Origin: Irineochytrium annulatum
Taxonomy: Eukaryota; Chytridiomycota; Chytridiomycetes; Chytridiales; Chytridiaceae
Assembly (NCBI GenBank): GCA_027600665.1
Contig: JADGJL010000102.1
Span: 1-42,896, forward strand
Length of the DNA stretch: 42,896 nt
Reading direction: 5' to 3'
The first letter of the stretch is position 1. Every line of letters begins with the position of its first letter. The notes under the pieces were generated by a model. The model saw only the letters and a list, made by a program, of their open reading frames with translations, did not search any database and was not told where the DNA came from. Positions 29,639-40,544 of the stretch are shown one piece after another. Made by a program: the position numbers and the translations under genes.

Positions 29639-31217
29639 TTAGTTCCCACTGGCATTCCCTTGCCCCTGCGTATTCTCAATTCTTCGGTCGGAGGAGACAA
29701 CGCTCCTCATCCACCCCTCCTCCCTCGGCCCATTCATCTCCGCCTCGAGCCCCAACCTCGTCAAACAGAGCAGACAAGGCAGTAGGCACCCCACAAGCAA
29801 CAGAAGCAGCGACAGGATGATGAAGACGGGGATTAGAATCACGGCCGTCGAGGGCGAGTTCGCGTCGCCGGACTCCAGCCGCTTGATGAGAAGCCCGATG
29901 GTTGTGAAGACGAAGATGGCGCCGACGATAAAGATGATCATCCGGGCCGTGAGGGAGTAGCGGCGATTGCGGTTCAGCTCCGGCGGAAGGGAGTGGTCCG
30001 CCCGCACAGAGACGCAGCCAATGATGATGACGACGAAGTAGAGGGCGCCGATCAGGAACGAGGGAAGGAAGGTCATACTACAAAAGTCCTCATGCAGTCA
30101 GACAAATGCCAACAAGCCAAGTCAACAACGCAGCACTTACACCCAAGAGAACGAGTCCGGGTTCGTCAGCTTGATCGGGATAAGGATCGCCTGCAAGATC
30201 CTGAGGGCCCACCCAAGGAACTCCTCCAGCACCATGCCGACTTTCTCAATCCCGGTGTATGGCCTCGAGATGACCTCCACGCCCTCCGCCTCCTCCCCAT
30301 CCGGGCCGGGCGCCCGCTCAGCCGAAAGCACAAGCCCGGCCGCCAGCTTCTCCCGCAGCGACCTCACGGACGACAGCACGTGGACGACCTCCAGAACATA
30401 CCACGGCGCGAACACGGCCCACCACGACGACAGGCTCCCCTGCAGCTGGATCGAGAGCAGGATCAGGAGCAGGAGCACCAGCGAGAGATACCCAACGCCC
30501 ATGATCTTGGACTGCATCGCCTCCCTCTTCCGGTCCCGATCATCCTTCTCCTTGTCCTGCGGGTCCTTCTCCTGATCCTCATCGTCGTCCCCGCCGGGCG
30601 ACGAGAAGGCTATGCCCGCGATCGCTGCGCCGACGGCAAGGAACGCGGGGACGAAGACGGCGATCCAGGACCAGGAGACTTTACCGTCCGCCCGGAGGGA
30701 GATAAAGATGGGGAAGAGGAAGAGCGAGAGGACCAGGAGCGTGGCGATACCGAAGGTCTTGTTCATGGTCAGGAGCATCTCTGGGTCGAGGAAGGGGATG
30801 TTGTCCATCATCGAGATGCCCTGCTCTCCGTAGCGGTCATAAATGCTGCGCTTCTTCTCATCGGCTATTCAGTCCGTTGCATTTGGTGGCGGTGGTGGTG
30901 AGGTAAGAGGTGAGATCAAAATGGAAGACGATCAGTGAAGGAGATGACGAACTCACATAGGATCTCGTAGGCCTTATTGATTGCTTGGAACCTGGCGACC
31001 TTCTCCGGGTCCTGGCCGACCTTGTCCTGAGAGAAGGGGGTCAGACCACCAAACCGAGGGGTCCACTTGGCCAACCGGCCACCATCCAGAGATCCCAACT
31101 TACAGGGTGGTACTTCAGCGCTTGACGCCGGTAGGCCTTCTTGATGGCATCCTTGTCGGCCTGCCGGGAGACCTCCAGCAGCTCGTAGTAGTCCGTCGGC
31201 TGTGACGTCCCGTCCAT
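29639..31217 (-). CDS. J-domain protein fused to a TMEM185-like multi-pass membrane region
   Basis: Four exons: 31217-31104, 31026-30957, 30864-30141, 30077-29639; 448 aa. The N-terminus is a J domain (about 8-75): [20 protein letters not shown], the HPD motif at YHPDKV split by intron 1 (31027-31103), [19 protein letters not shown]. It should stimulate an Hsp70. Residues from about 100 hold some six hydrophobic segments, with repeats of the pattern seen in TMEM185/Fragile-X-F proteins: [20 protein letters not shown] (115-134) and [17 protein letters not shown] (200-216), plus a weaker third copy near the C-terminus. An acidic Lys/Asp/Glu loop (153-175) lies between the first two. Its membrane and Hsp70 partner are unknown. 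An in-frame ATG upstream (31256) is an alternative start. Confidence 0.85.
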
Positions 31218-31414
31218 CTTCGGCAGACGGTGGGGAAAAAATTGCTGGTAGCACACGCTTCACGCAACAGGATTACCACTCACGAAGGACCAGGTCCAGT
31301 AAAGAAACTACATTAAAATTGCTCAGAAATTCGGCCTAGCGAACACTTGCGACTCCAGCGCGCGCTAGCAGTTTACTGCGTTTTGTATTCACATACAACG
31401 GCGGCAACTACCCG

Positions 31415-32925
31415 CTACGTCGCCTTCTGTTCCACCCTCTCCTTCTCCGTATCTTTCTCCTTCTTCCTCTGCACAGCATCCTCAAGTGCTCGCGCCAGCA
31501 GCATGCTTCGCTCCTCCTCCCCACCTGCATCCATCCCCGCCAACTCCACCCTCACGTCCATTAGTACCGCCTCAAGCGACTCCCTCAGCCTCGTTCCATC
31601 ATCATAATCCTCCAAATCGAAGTCCTCATATACGTACTCGTCGGCGTCGTCGTCGTCATATCTTACGCCATCCTCCTCGTCCATCGCCATTCCGTCAAGA
31701 ATGTCCAGCACAAGATCCTCCAGTAGCTCCTCCGCTGCTATCCCATCCGTCGCCTGCCATGGCAGCGTGCCAGCCGCCGCCGCGCCAGCCAGAAGCGCCT
31801 GCGCGCCGCCGTCGAGCTCCATCATCTGGCTCGAGACGGACCCAGACGTCTTGGCAGCCATTTCCGCGATCGGACCGGCGTTCTTACAGCCTGTCCCGTC
31901 CGAACAGCCCAACCGCCGCATATCGGCCACGGAGAAATATCTCGCCGTGTCCTCATCCCCCTCCTTTAACTCCTTCACCACTGCGTCGCCGCCGTCACCA
32001 TCTAGTATCGTCCTGCACACTATGCTTCCCTTCGTCGACGCCCCTCCTCCCGCAGCCGGTGACGCCGTGGGCTTGGGCGTCGCGCGAAAGACCTCGTCCT
32101 GGCACACCTTGGGCGTGTGCACCTGCATGACGTAGTTGCATACGGCGATCTCGTCCACATTCGCGATGTGTTCGTTCACGCAGCAAGAAAACTGGACCTC
32201 AACGACGCGGGGCCGCCCGTCGCAGAGCTGGCCGTTGCCGTAAAACATCCGGAGGTATTTCCGGCCGTCTTCTTCTCTGTGGCGACGTCAAGTTAGCTTG
32301 ACAGCCAGATGAGGACCAAAATGCAGTACCCCTCGATTAACTCGGCACCGCCCGGGCCAGCGGTCTCGGCGTCCCCGTAGAACCCTTCGGGTAGACTCGG
32401 GGAGAACACGCCGAGCAAATAGTTGATCCTCCTCGGCTTCGACTTTTTGTCCTTCGCCGGTATATCGGCCCACTGATTGATCTTCCCCAGGTGGCAAAAT
32501 TCGTACGTCCAATAGCCCTGCGTCTGCATTCCAAATACAAAGAGAGGGGTTAGCTGAGGGGGGACGGGGTGAGGAACCCGTGGGGGACGTACGTATGTGA
32601 TGCATTGGCCCTCCATCGCCCCAACAAGACTCAAGGCCTTATCGACAGCGGAGATCTTGACGTCCGCCGTCGCCCGATCGACGAAGTCCTCCTCATCGGC
32701 GTTGTCGAGGTCCGCCGTGCAGAGGAATCGCCGGCGGCCCGACTTCATGACGAACGTGTTGTCGTCCGTCACGACCGCACCAGCGTCCACAGAATCGGTC
32801 CCAAACTGCAGGCGGGTTTTGGGTGAGGCGAACACATCGGCGTAGACGATCCGGCGCGATATTTGTCCACGGCTGGCAACGATGGTGGTGGAGGTCAGAA
32901 GCAGGAGGAGGGCTGGCAGTTTCAT
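31415..32925 (-). CDS. YOS9: OS-9/Yos9-type ERAD lectin (MRH domain)
   Basis: Three exons: 32925-32593, 32523-32330, 32276-31415; 462 aa. OS-9 proteins read trimmed mannose glycans on misfolded proteins in the ER lumen and pass them to the Hrd1 ubiquitin ligase. MKLPALLLLLTSTTIVASRG is a clear signal peptide, which is why I prefer 32925 to the upstream ATG at 32943. The MRH domain shows QCITYTQGYWTYEFC, the sugar-binding Gln in GKINQW, YGNGQLCDGRPRVVEVQF with the binding Arg, and CNYVMQVHTPKVC. The C-terminal half has an acidic Asp/Tyr-rich stretch and ends in a charged helix, as in OS-9. No HDEL-type end is seen. Confidence 0.9.
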
Positions 32926-33258
32926 GACATTCTCATCATGCATGGACTCCTGGCAGAAGAGCCTTTACGGGACGACATGCACCAACCTTCGTCGGAAGGT
33001 GTTAATATACCTAACTTCCAAAAGGAAGGGATCTCTGGATGAAAGGTGGCCAACAGTCCTTACTGCGCAAGTTAACAAGTAAATAAAACTGATATCCAAA
33101 AATGCTGCCTTTTGGTACTGTGTAAATAATATTTAGAAAGCTCTTAAAAGTTACTACAGACATATCAATGATTTGCACGTTATTGTTTCAGGTGCATAAG
33201 CCACTCGTACGCCACCAACAGCCTCATCCGCCCATCTAATCGGCCTGTCTGCAACCGG
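32926..33258. promoter_or_regulatory. Divergent promoter region of the OS-9-type and bestrophin-like genes
   Basis: 333 bases between divergent start codons, AT-rich in the middle (33000-33190). No clear TATA box, RNA gene or repeat. It must carry both promoters. Confidence 0.5.
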
Positions 33259-34802
33259 ATGAGGAAGGAGGCACCAAATGCCGACGACGCTGGCCTTGAA
33301 GCTCAGGTTGACATGCCGTCTATCCCGCATCCCGAGCAGCTCTCCGAAGCCCCGCTCATCTCGTCGCCAATACTAAATCCGCCCGCCATTCCCCTTTTCG
33401 AGGCCGACTTCTCCCAATACCTCATTTCAAGAGCAACGCCGACCGACGATGCAGCAGCCGAAATCGTCATCCCCTCCGTTGGCCGGCTCTCGCAGTCTTA
33501 CGCGGCGCGTCCGCGCTCATCACACAGCGTCACCCGCAGCTTTCGGTCCCGTCGGTCATACGGCCCCGGGTCCATGAGCGCAACAATGATCATCGACGAC
33601 TGTGGGGCGGACCTCAAGAGCCTGCGGGAGTTTCACATCATCCAGAAGGCCACCTTGTACGCTAAGGAGCAGACGGCTGAGATCGTGTCGAGCGTGGTGA
33701 GGTGGCGGGGGTCCGTCATTCCACGCATCTTTGTGCCGGTCCTGATCGTGACCGCGTGGAGCATCTTTTGGACCTGCATTTACATGAAGACCTCGTTCAA
33801 CGGCTGGGGCACGGCGCCCGTGTTCTCGACTGCCATCACGTTCGTCGTCAGCGCGCTGCTGGTGTTCAAGAACAGCTCGAGCTATGATCGATACTACGAG
33901 GCCACGCGGCTGTGGTACGCGCTCATAACGCAGGCCCGTATTTTGCTCCGATGCATTTGGGTATATCACTTCACCTTGTCCGTCATGCGGGTAAATCTGA
34001 CTGCATGTCCTCGCAGCTTTTAACGGAAGCAAAAGGCGACCCCAAAGTCGAACAAACAAAACGTTCCTGCATGAACATGATAGTTGCGCTCCCCGTGAGC
34101 ATCATGCACCACGTCCGACGGGAGCCCGGGGTTTGCCACACCGATCTCGCTCACCTCCTCGTGCACATTCCCTTTTTCCACCCAAGAAACCACGCCGCCC
34201 TCGACAGCTCGTGCATCCCCGTAGAAATCACGCACCACTTGACGGCCTTGATCCTCCGCCTGCGCGCCTCGGACAACATCGACCTGCAGTGCCAGGTCGC
34301 GATGCTGAATGCGCTCAGCGCTATACTGGAGTGCATGACGGGGTTGGAGCGGATAGCGAATACGAGAATACCTTTGGCGTATGATATTCACATGAAGTCG
34401 GTCGTTGTGCTGTACCTACTCAGCTTGCCGATTCAGCTCGTTGCAACCTCGGGGTATGTTAGACACCTTCACTAGAAGAAGCGATTTTTCTTATTGGAAG
34501 CAACAGATACTGGACCATCCCCGTGATGCTCATTTCCTCGTTCACGTTCCTCGGCATCGAAGCCATCGCCGCAGAACTCGATGACCCGTTTGGCAAGGAC
34601 GGCAACGATTTGCCCCTCGAGGTGTATTGCGACAATGTCCGCGCCGAGGTTTGGAGGAACATTCCAATTTATGTATTAACCCGTTGCTTTCCAGGTCCAC
34701 GAGACAATAAAGCGCGACTCGAAGCGGGATCCGATGTTGTGGACGACGCCGATCCCGGTTGCAGAGGCCGACAGGATAGCACGAGCGCCGTTACGGAGAT
34801 AG
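33259..34802 (+). CDS. Bestrophin-like anion channel (RFP-TM family)
   Basis: Four exons: 33259-33960, 34017-34453, 34507-34648, 34695-34802; 462 aa. Fungal bestrophin-like proteins are multi-pass membrane proteins thought to conduct chloride or other anions. About 115 disordered N-terminal residues precede the core. The core shows RGSVIPRIFVPVLIVTAW, a second segment ending ALLVFKNSSSYDRYYEATRLW (the NSxxYxRWWE-like block), RSCMNMIVALPVSI, IPVEITHHLTALI,  LERIANTRIPLAYDIHMK, LPIQLVATSGYWTIPVMLIS, and FTFLGIEAIAAELDDPFG with NDLPLEVYC. That last acidic block corresponds to the Ca-clasp region of animal bestrophins. An AATAAA at 34909-34914 may end the transcript. Confidence 0.88.
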
Positions 34803-34908
34803 AGGTTTCTTCACATTTTCCTCCGTTTCTCCCTTTTCTTTCCTTTCTCGTTGTCCAATTCCCTATGCTGGGGCCTCAGGTCATTACTTTTAGCACGCGC
34901 GTAGATTA

Positions 34909-34914
34909 AATAAA
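34909..34914 (+). terminator. Possible poly(A) signal of the bestrophin-like gene
   Basis: AATAAA about 107 bases after the stop codon at 34802, in the 293-base gap before the esterase gene. Confidence 0.35.
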
Positions 34915-35095
34915 TCGCCCCCTCTGAACTCTGAGTGGCTTGCGTCATGGTTTCATCAGAAATGTTTCACCTGTCGCGAGGCTAATCGCGTCCAATTTTA
35001 CTTCTGAACTTTCAAGCAGCTGCACCCCTCTCTAAAGGACTCCCAGCAGGGGTCATCGCAGGATACGACATCGAACTTTCTCAATCCTCTCCACG

Positions 35096-37381
35096 ATGCC
35101 GTACGTCCCCCGTCTCCTCGGCGTTATCGCCCTGGCGGCCTCGCTCGTCACCGCGGCCCCGCCTCAGCCCACGACGACTTCTGCGACCGCGCTGCCCGCC
35201 ACGGCGACGGCAACGGCGACGGCTTCCGGGCCTAGGGTGGTCCTTGACTACGTGAGCGCATCCAGCTTGCTCTCTTGTAAGAACTTCAGAAAACTGAACA
35301 TCTGTGATCTTTCTCATGCATAGGCCGCCGTGACTGGATACGTGGACCCGAACGGCTTGAGGGTCTTCAAGGGCATTCCCTACGCGCAGCCACCCGTCAA
35401 GGGCCTTCGGTTCAGTGAGTATAGGTTTTCTTATCCGCAATGTTTCGGACACTCCAACCCTGCATGTACTAACATTTCTTTCAGAATCGCCGGAGCCCAT
35501 CGTCAAGAACCTCGGCGAGCTCGACGCGAGTCAGTTCGGGCACGTGTGCCCGCAGGCGGAGAGCGTCGGCAGCAGCTCCTCGGCCATGATCGGGTCCGAG
35601 GACTGCTTGACGCTCAACATCTGGTCGCCGCCCGCGGCCGCAAAGGCCGGCGGCACGGGCCTCCCCGTCATGATATATGTGCACGGTGGGGCCTTGGTTA
35701 GCGGCGCGTCGTCGATGCCGGAGTATGATCCTACGGCTATAGTCACGTCGCAGAGCAACTCGTCGACGAGCGTTATTTTTGTTAGCTTTAATTACAGGCT
35801 AGGTGCCTTGGGTTGGCTGGCTTCGGATTCGCTACTCTCGGAGGGGTCTTTGAACCTCGGACTTCAGGATCAGCGGGCTGCTATGCAGTGGTGCGTATCT
35901 GTTTCATGCTCGAGTGCAAGCTTTTAACGTTGCTATAGGGTGCAAAAATATATCGGGAACTTTGGCGGTAACCCCGCCAAGATTACCGTGTGGGGGCAAG
36001 AGAGCGGCGCGGTTAGCATCGCGACCCATCTGTTTACATCGCAGCCTCCCGTGTTCCAGCAAGCCATCCTCGAGTCCGGGTCGTCGCTGTTCCTGAACAT
36101 GAACTACACCGACATGTTCCCCGTCTACACCTATATTGTCGTCAACTTGGTATTTGGGTTTTCCTTCCTGTTTACTCTACATGAAGACGGTTACTTACCC
36201 TTTTCGCTCTCGGCAAATAGGGATGTGGGAACGAGTCTTCAACAATTGCGTGTCTGCGTAACGCCTCTGTGGACTCTATCATGAATGCGGACTTCCAGGC
36301 GCAGGGCGGCGCACCGGCCGACTTCTATAACCCCTATATCGACGGCACTCTTTTGAAGGAGAGGCCCGCAGTTTTGCTTGCCTCGAAGAATTTCTCTCTG
36401 CCTGCGATCCCTGTTCTCTTGGGTTTAGATACGAATGATGGGTAGGTCATTTTGCCTCGCCATCAAGATGGACTTCAACGTGGTCCAAATGCTATATATC
36501 TTACCGATAATCAGATCCATCTTCACGGGCAACGTCCAAAGCACCGACGACCTCTGGAACTTCGCGAACCATACCTTCTCGGGTGCAAACTTAACGCAAC
36601 TCCAGGACCTCTACACCTCGACATCGGCCTCGCCCTCCGCGTCTGCCAGCGAGCTTTTTGGCGACTTCCAGTTCGACTGCCCGATCCGTGCCCTTGCCGA
36701 CGCCGTCTCCACGCTCTCCGCGCGCGCCTACAAGTAAGTTTCATCCACTTCACAAGGGGCTCGCGATTTAACCTCAGCGACAGATACCGCTTCAACCATG
36801 TCCCCTCAAGCCACCCCGACGACGGAGTCCGCCTCTCCTCCGAAGTCCCCTTCACCTTCAATAACTCCGCCGCCATCAAGCAGCCGGACGAGCAGGACCT
36901 CGCCACCGCCATGAGCCAGGCCTGGGTTAACTTTGCCGTCAACGGGGACCCGAACATCGGGGGCGCGTTGAGCTCATCAAACTTCGTCTGGCCGCCGTAC
37001 ATTGCCGACAGGACGTGGAAGAGCGGAGGCGGCAAGGTGATCAGGTTCGATGGTGGGGCCGGCGGGGGCGTCGGGTTTGACGTGGAGGATGACAAGGTAC
37101 GTTTGCGGAGGTTTACTGTGCCCTCGCGCTAAATCCGTTCGCATCAGCAACCGCAATGCGAGTTCTGGGGCTCGTACGCCAAGACCGCGACCGCGCCGCC
37201 AAAGGTCCCCGTCGCCTACACTGCCTCGGCGACGGCCACCGCCACCGCCGTCAGCGGTGACGGTTCCGACCTCGGATCGAACACGACGGCGACTTCTTCG
37301 TCCAGCGCCGACCGCGTTTCGACCTTTACGTCCATGGCTACTGGCTTGCTCGCCCTCACGTGTGTCTGCCTATTTGTATAA
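35096..37381 (+). CDS. Secreted/GPI-type cholinesterase-family (type B) esterase with unusual active site
   Basis: Eight exons: 35096-35251, 35324-35414, 35485-35890, 35939-36149, 36221-36441, 36515-36733, 36784-37096, 37148-37381; 616 aa. A signal peptide (about 1-20) is followed by a Thr/Ala-rich stretch. The alpha/beta-hydrolase core shows FKGIPYAQPPVKGLRF, SEDCLTLNIW, the oxyanion-hole block VMIYVHGGALVSGA, FNYRLGALGW, NLGLQDQRAAMQWV, and the nucleophile elbow GQESGA. The usual G-x-x-x-D-E-G acid site reads GLDTNDG. The site expected to be GVFHGSELPF reads GVRLSSEVPF, so the usual catalytic His is Leu. The tail is Ser/Thr-rich and ends in a hydrophobic stretch, like a GPI-anchor signal. 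Substrate unknown, activity doubtful. Confidence 0.88.
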
Positions 37382-38160
37382 AGGCTTTGTTCCTGTCATA
37401 GTTTAATTAATTGGCTGACAAATACCGGGGTCAATTTGCCTGCATCATTGTACTTTCCTTTGTTGCCATCGAATATGTTTACTGTTTTGTTCCGTAGTTT
37501 TTGCCCCCTTAATCGTACGTTGTATTTTATCGACTATTTGTACTTACGCCTTCTTATCGACGTTATATTGTGTTTTTGAGAGGACAGTTTGTTAAACCAA
37601 TTACATGATGTCTTATTCATTGGTCAATTTATGTTGTTGTTTATAAGGGGACATCTAAGCGCAATCCAGCTCAACTTGAATGCAGGTTTATATTGCATGG
37701 ACGCGAACGGTATTAAGCGCAACGTGTGTTGCATTCCATCCCCCCGCTAGCGCTCCTTCCGACCGTGCCGCGGTTTGTACGAACCCGAACAAGCGAGTGG
37801 AAATGGAGGAGAACAAGAAAAGGGCAAAGGTATAAGTGAGAACCCACGTGGGCGGATAGTCTCAGCAGTGACAAAGGCGGTTGACCGCCGGCAATGAGGC
37901 GTTCGCGTGGTCCCTTCATCTCCTGTCGCGGATGAACTTGGTTGGCTTGTATCATGAGCAAGCTGTCAGCGCCGTCAACCGGAGGCGCTGTGGGATGGGG
38001 CGGAGGCTGATTTCGCTCTCAGTTGCGCACTTCGCGAGAATGCGACCAGAATAAAAACTGTCGTCCACATCAACATCACTTCTCATCCTCCAACCCCGCA
38101 TAAATAGTCTCGGCTACCTCACCCTCTTCGACCTCCACCCCCCCTCAACCTACCATCGCA
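37382..38160. other. Intergenic: esterase 3' side and acyl-CoA-binding protein promoter
   Basis: 779 bases. The first 320 are T-rich and AT-rich. CCAAT-type motifs occur near 37596 and, on the minus strand, near 37620. From about 37900 the sequence is GC-richer and a TATA-like element lies at 38099-38107. A minus-strand open frame at 37713-37961 has no family resemblance and I do not call it. Confidence 0.45.
38099..38107 (+). promoter_or_regulatory. TATA-like element upstream of the acyl-CoA-binding protein gene
   Basis: CATAAATAG about 54-62 bases before the start codon, followed by a C-rich leader. Spacing and sequence suit a core promoter of a strongly expressed gene. Confidence 0.4.
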
Positions 38161-38406
38161 ATGGACTTCCAAACCGCCGGCTCCAAGTTCCAGTCGCTCC
38201 GCGAATCGGGCAAGCCCACCGTCGACGAGATGCTCAAGGCCTACGCGCTCTTCAACCAGGCGAACACGGGCGACGTCGCAGTGCCTGCCCCCGCCGACCC
38301 CACCGACTCCGTCAAATGGAGCGCGTGGAACGGCCTCAAGGGCATGTCGACGGAGGAGGCCAAGAGGCAGGCCATCGACCTGGTCGCGTCCATCGAATCT
38401 CGCTAG
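38161..38406 (+). CDS. ACB1: Acyl-CoA-binding protein
   Basis: Single exon, 81 aa, the only confident intron-less gene here. Family proteins bind long-chain acyl-CoA in the cytosol and deliver it for lipid synthesis or oxidation. The four-helix ACB fold is visible: AYALFNQANTGDV (Tyr28 kept), KWSAWNGLKGMSTEEAK (Lys52 and Trp53 kept). Two usual acyl-CoA contacts differ: the Lys of the FKQAT block is Asn32, and the Tyr of the last helix is Ala71. Length is normal to slightly short. Codon use is very biased towards C/G endings, as in highly expressed genes. A TATA-like site is upstream and an AATAAA lies at 38554-38559. Confidence 0.92.
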   Translation: MDFQTAGSKFQSLRESGKPTVDEMLKAYALFNQANTGDVAVPAPADPTDSVKWSAWNGLKGMSTEEAKRQAIDLVASIESR

Positions 38407-38553
38407 AGAGCGAAACAAGACCAAGACCAAGGTGGAGGGATGAAATTGGGAACGAGTTCCGCCCTTCGTGCTTGTATCCTCATTGACGAACTACCTCCTC
38501 TGTTTATACTACATGGCATCATGTGCTTCTCCAAATCCTGCATACTTAAACAC

Positions 38554-38559
38554 AATAAA
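38554..38559 (+). terminator. Possible poly(A) signal of ACB1
   Basis: AATAAA 148 bases after the ACB1 stop codon. Confidence 0.4.
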
Positions 38560-39415
38560 TCAGTGTGTTAGTTTACGCCTGGTTTTCAGATTATTTTTTT
38601 GGCGCCGACATATCGCCTCCTCTGCTGTTTATTGATATAATTTGCCTTAAAGCACCCTTGCGTTACGGTAGTCTCAGCTTAGGCTGACGATGCTGTCTTC
38701 GGACGTGGCGCGTGGTTCCTCGATTGAGGTAAACAAGACAAGAAATTACAATACACTGTAATAATTATCGAGAGAGTGACTAAATTATTCAATGGCCTTT
38801 TGGTACACCTCTCTAGTGTCTGCGAATTAAACCTGCCATTGAAGAGTGTCCTGTTAGACGAGTTTGCGTTTGATAATGAAGTAGAACATACGTGGCTCCC
38901 CCATCTTGCCCCTGACACAAACTCTTGAAAAATCCGGTAGTTTTTGTCGCCGCCGAATTGAGTGGTCAAGTAGTTTCTCAGCATCGACACGGACTTCGTC
39001 GATGACATGGGGTCTTGCCGGGGTACCTCCGCTTAGCGACACCCGAAAGTCGTGCGTCGCAGCACCCTCGACTCAGACAAAGCCCTCTTTGCTCGCACGC
39101 CACCTGCTCCCCACAACGCATCGACTTCGTCCTGAAGATGATGCCCCGGCCGGCCCAGCCCCATGTGCGCCGCGCCGCTCCGGTGTTCTTCAGCCGCTGG
39201 CGTTGATCGCTTAGCATGGATTTGGACAGAAACGAGATTCGATGGCGATGCCGATGGGATCCTGTTCTCGGTCTCCCCTCGTACGCAGGGTGGCCGCGGA
39301 GGCCGAACGTTGGGCGCATTCAAAAACGGCATGCGACGATCCGGCCACATAGGAGACCGACAGACATGAGGATGACCTGGTGCTGCTACCCAGCGTTCGG
39401 ATTTGATTGAGAGGC

Positions 39416-39520
39416 CCATGTCCGTGATAAAGGCGCGGAAGCGAATCTCGTATGTGCCGCCATAAAGCATTGGGGCGTACAAGATGGTAGTGGCGGTCTC
39501 CTCGTAGAAGATCAAAATCA
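39416..39520 (-). pseudogene. Possible relic of a fibronectin type III-like domain
   Basis: In one minus-strand frame the translation includes TILYAPMLYGGTYEIRFRAF followed by a Gly-Leu-Ser turn. This resembles the last strands of a fibronectin III domain. Upstream, another frame (down to 39527) ends PYSFYK and stop, and no good donor links the two. Downstream the frame becomes Arg/Pro-rich and unlike a domain. It could be an exon of a gene I cannot assemble, a decayed gene, or chance. Confidence 0.2.
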
Positions 39521-39734
39521 ATTATATTATTTATAAAAGGAATAAGGATCCCCCGACGACTCGGCAATCGACTTGACGGGTTCATCATACTCGGGTCGGT
39601 GGACGTGCACAACTTTATGGCGTGTAGAATTAGATGTTACGACGTCAATCTTGTGGAAGGGCAGTCGGTCAAACTCGACTGCGCTCCATCTATCGGAACC
39701 ACATCCCGCGCCGTCGACATCCCCGTGAACCACC

Positions 39735-40189
39735 ATGGCCCGCCACCACCCCGACCTGATCTTCTGCCGCAAGCAGGCCGGCATCGCCATTGGCCGTCTC
39801 TGCGAGAAATGCGACGGGAAGTGCGTTATCTGCGACTCGTACGTCCGGCCTGCCGACTTAGTCCGGATTTGCGACGAGTGCAACTACGGCTCCTTTCAGG
39901 GTCGATGCGTTATTTGTGGGGGCGCGGGCATCTCAGATGCGTACTATTGCAAGGAGTGCGTGATACAGGAGAAGGATGTGAGTTTCCATCTTCGTTGCCC
40001 CCGGAAGCTTCCTGTTGATGACTATATTCGTTTCCTCCCTTCCATAGAGGGACGGCTGTCCGAAGATTGTCAATCTAGGCAGCAGCAAAACGGACCTCTT
40101 TTATGAACGGAAAAAGTGAGTCTCTCTTCTAGACTTGGGCTAGAACGAAAACTAACCTGCGTTCTAGATACGGGTTCAAACCAAGGTGA
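39735..40189 (+). CDS. PHF5A: PHF5A/Rds3 zinc-knuckle subunit of splicing factor SF3b
   Basis: Three exons: 39735-39977, 40048-40115, 40168-40189; 110 aa, exactly the human length. It is a core SF3b subunit of the U2 snRNP that helps hold the intron branch site. The sequence is nearly invariant in eukaryotes: [20 protein letters not shown] at the start, [40 protein letters not shown], then [20 protein letters not shown] and the end KKYGFKPR. All CxxC zinc pairs are present. The last exon is only 22 bases. Convergent with the disordered-protein gene downstream. Confidence 0.98.
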
Positions 40190-40544
40190 CAGCATTGTTT
40201 CGGTCTGCGTGGGATGCTTTGTGAGATTGGCATCGTATTTATTGTACAATGAAGTATATGTTTGTATTGGCAAAACTAAAACAGTGAAGTTTGCTCTGGG
40301 TTCACGCCTTTTCTTCCTTGATGTTGCCTTCTTCTATTATTGTAACGCAACGTAAACAAATCCGATGTGAACAGAACGGAATAGACGGATGCAGAGACGG
40401 ATACAGAGAACGATAGAACGATAACGAAGTAATACCAAAAACAGAGAAAGGGAAACGAGCTGCGCTATTACATTCGCGACAGAGGCAAAGAAAACGACCA
40501 GCGTTCGACGCAAATCACTAGCAAACAGGCAACCAACATCCTGA
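40190..40544. other. Convergent intergenic gap after PHF5A
   Basis: 355 bases holding two facing 3' UTRs. Around 40376-40450 it has short imperfect purine-rich repeats (variants of CAGAGACGGATA and GAACGATA). No RNA gene seen. Confidence 0.45.

Larger units (their letters stand above)
38407..39734. other. Gene-poor interval between ACB1 and PHF5A
   Basis: 1328 bases, the longest gap in the window. It holds the ACB1 3' UTR, a run of short minus-strand open frames (38679-39521) with no continuous gene model, a possible fibronectin-III-like fragment (39416-39520) and the PHF5A promoter near its end. I could not join the open frames with plausible splice sites. Confidence 0.5.

Noticed and set aside
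29993..30901. 302-residue plus-strand open frame
   Set aside because: It is antisense to the J-domain/membrane gene, extends through that gene's introns and is a low-complexity Arg/Asp/Glu sequence.
37713..37961. 82-residue minus-strand open frame
   Set aside because: No family resemblance, no splice partners, and it lies in the upstream region of ACB1.
15611..40189. Functional cluster of RNA and transcription genes (TAF6, LSM14, NOL12, TFB3, NXT1, PHF5A)
   Set aside because: Such housekeeping genes are common, are interspersed with unrelated ones and lie on both strands; nothing indicates co-regulation.
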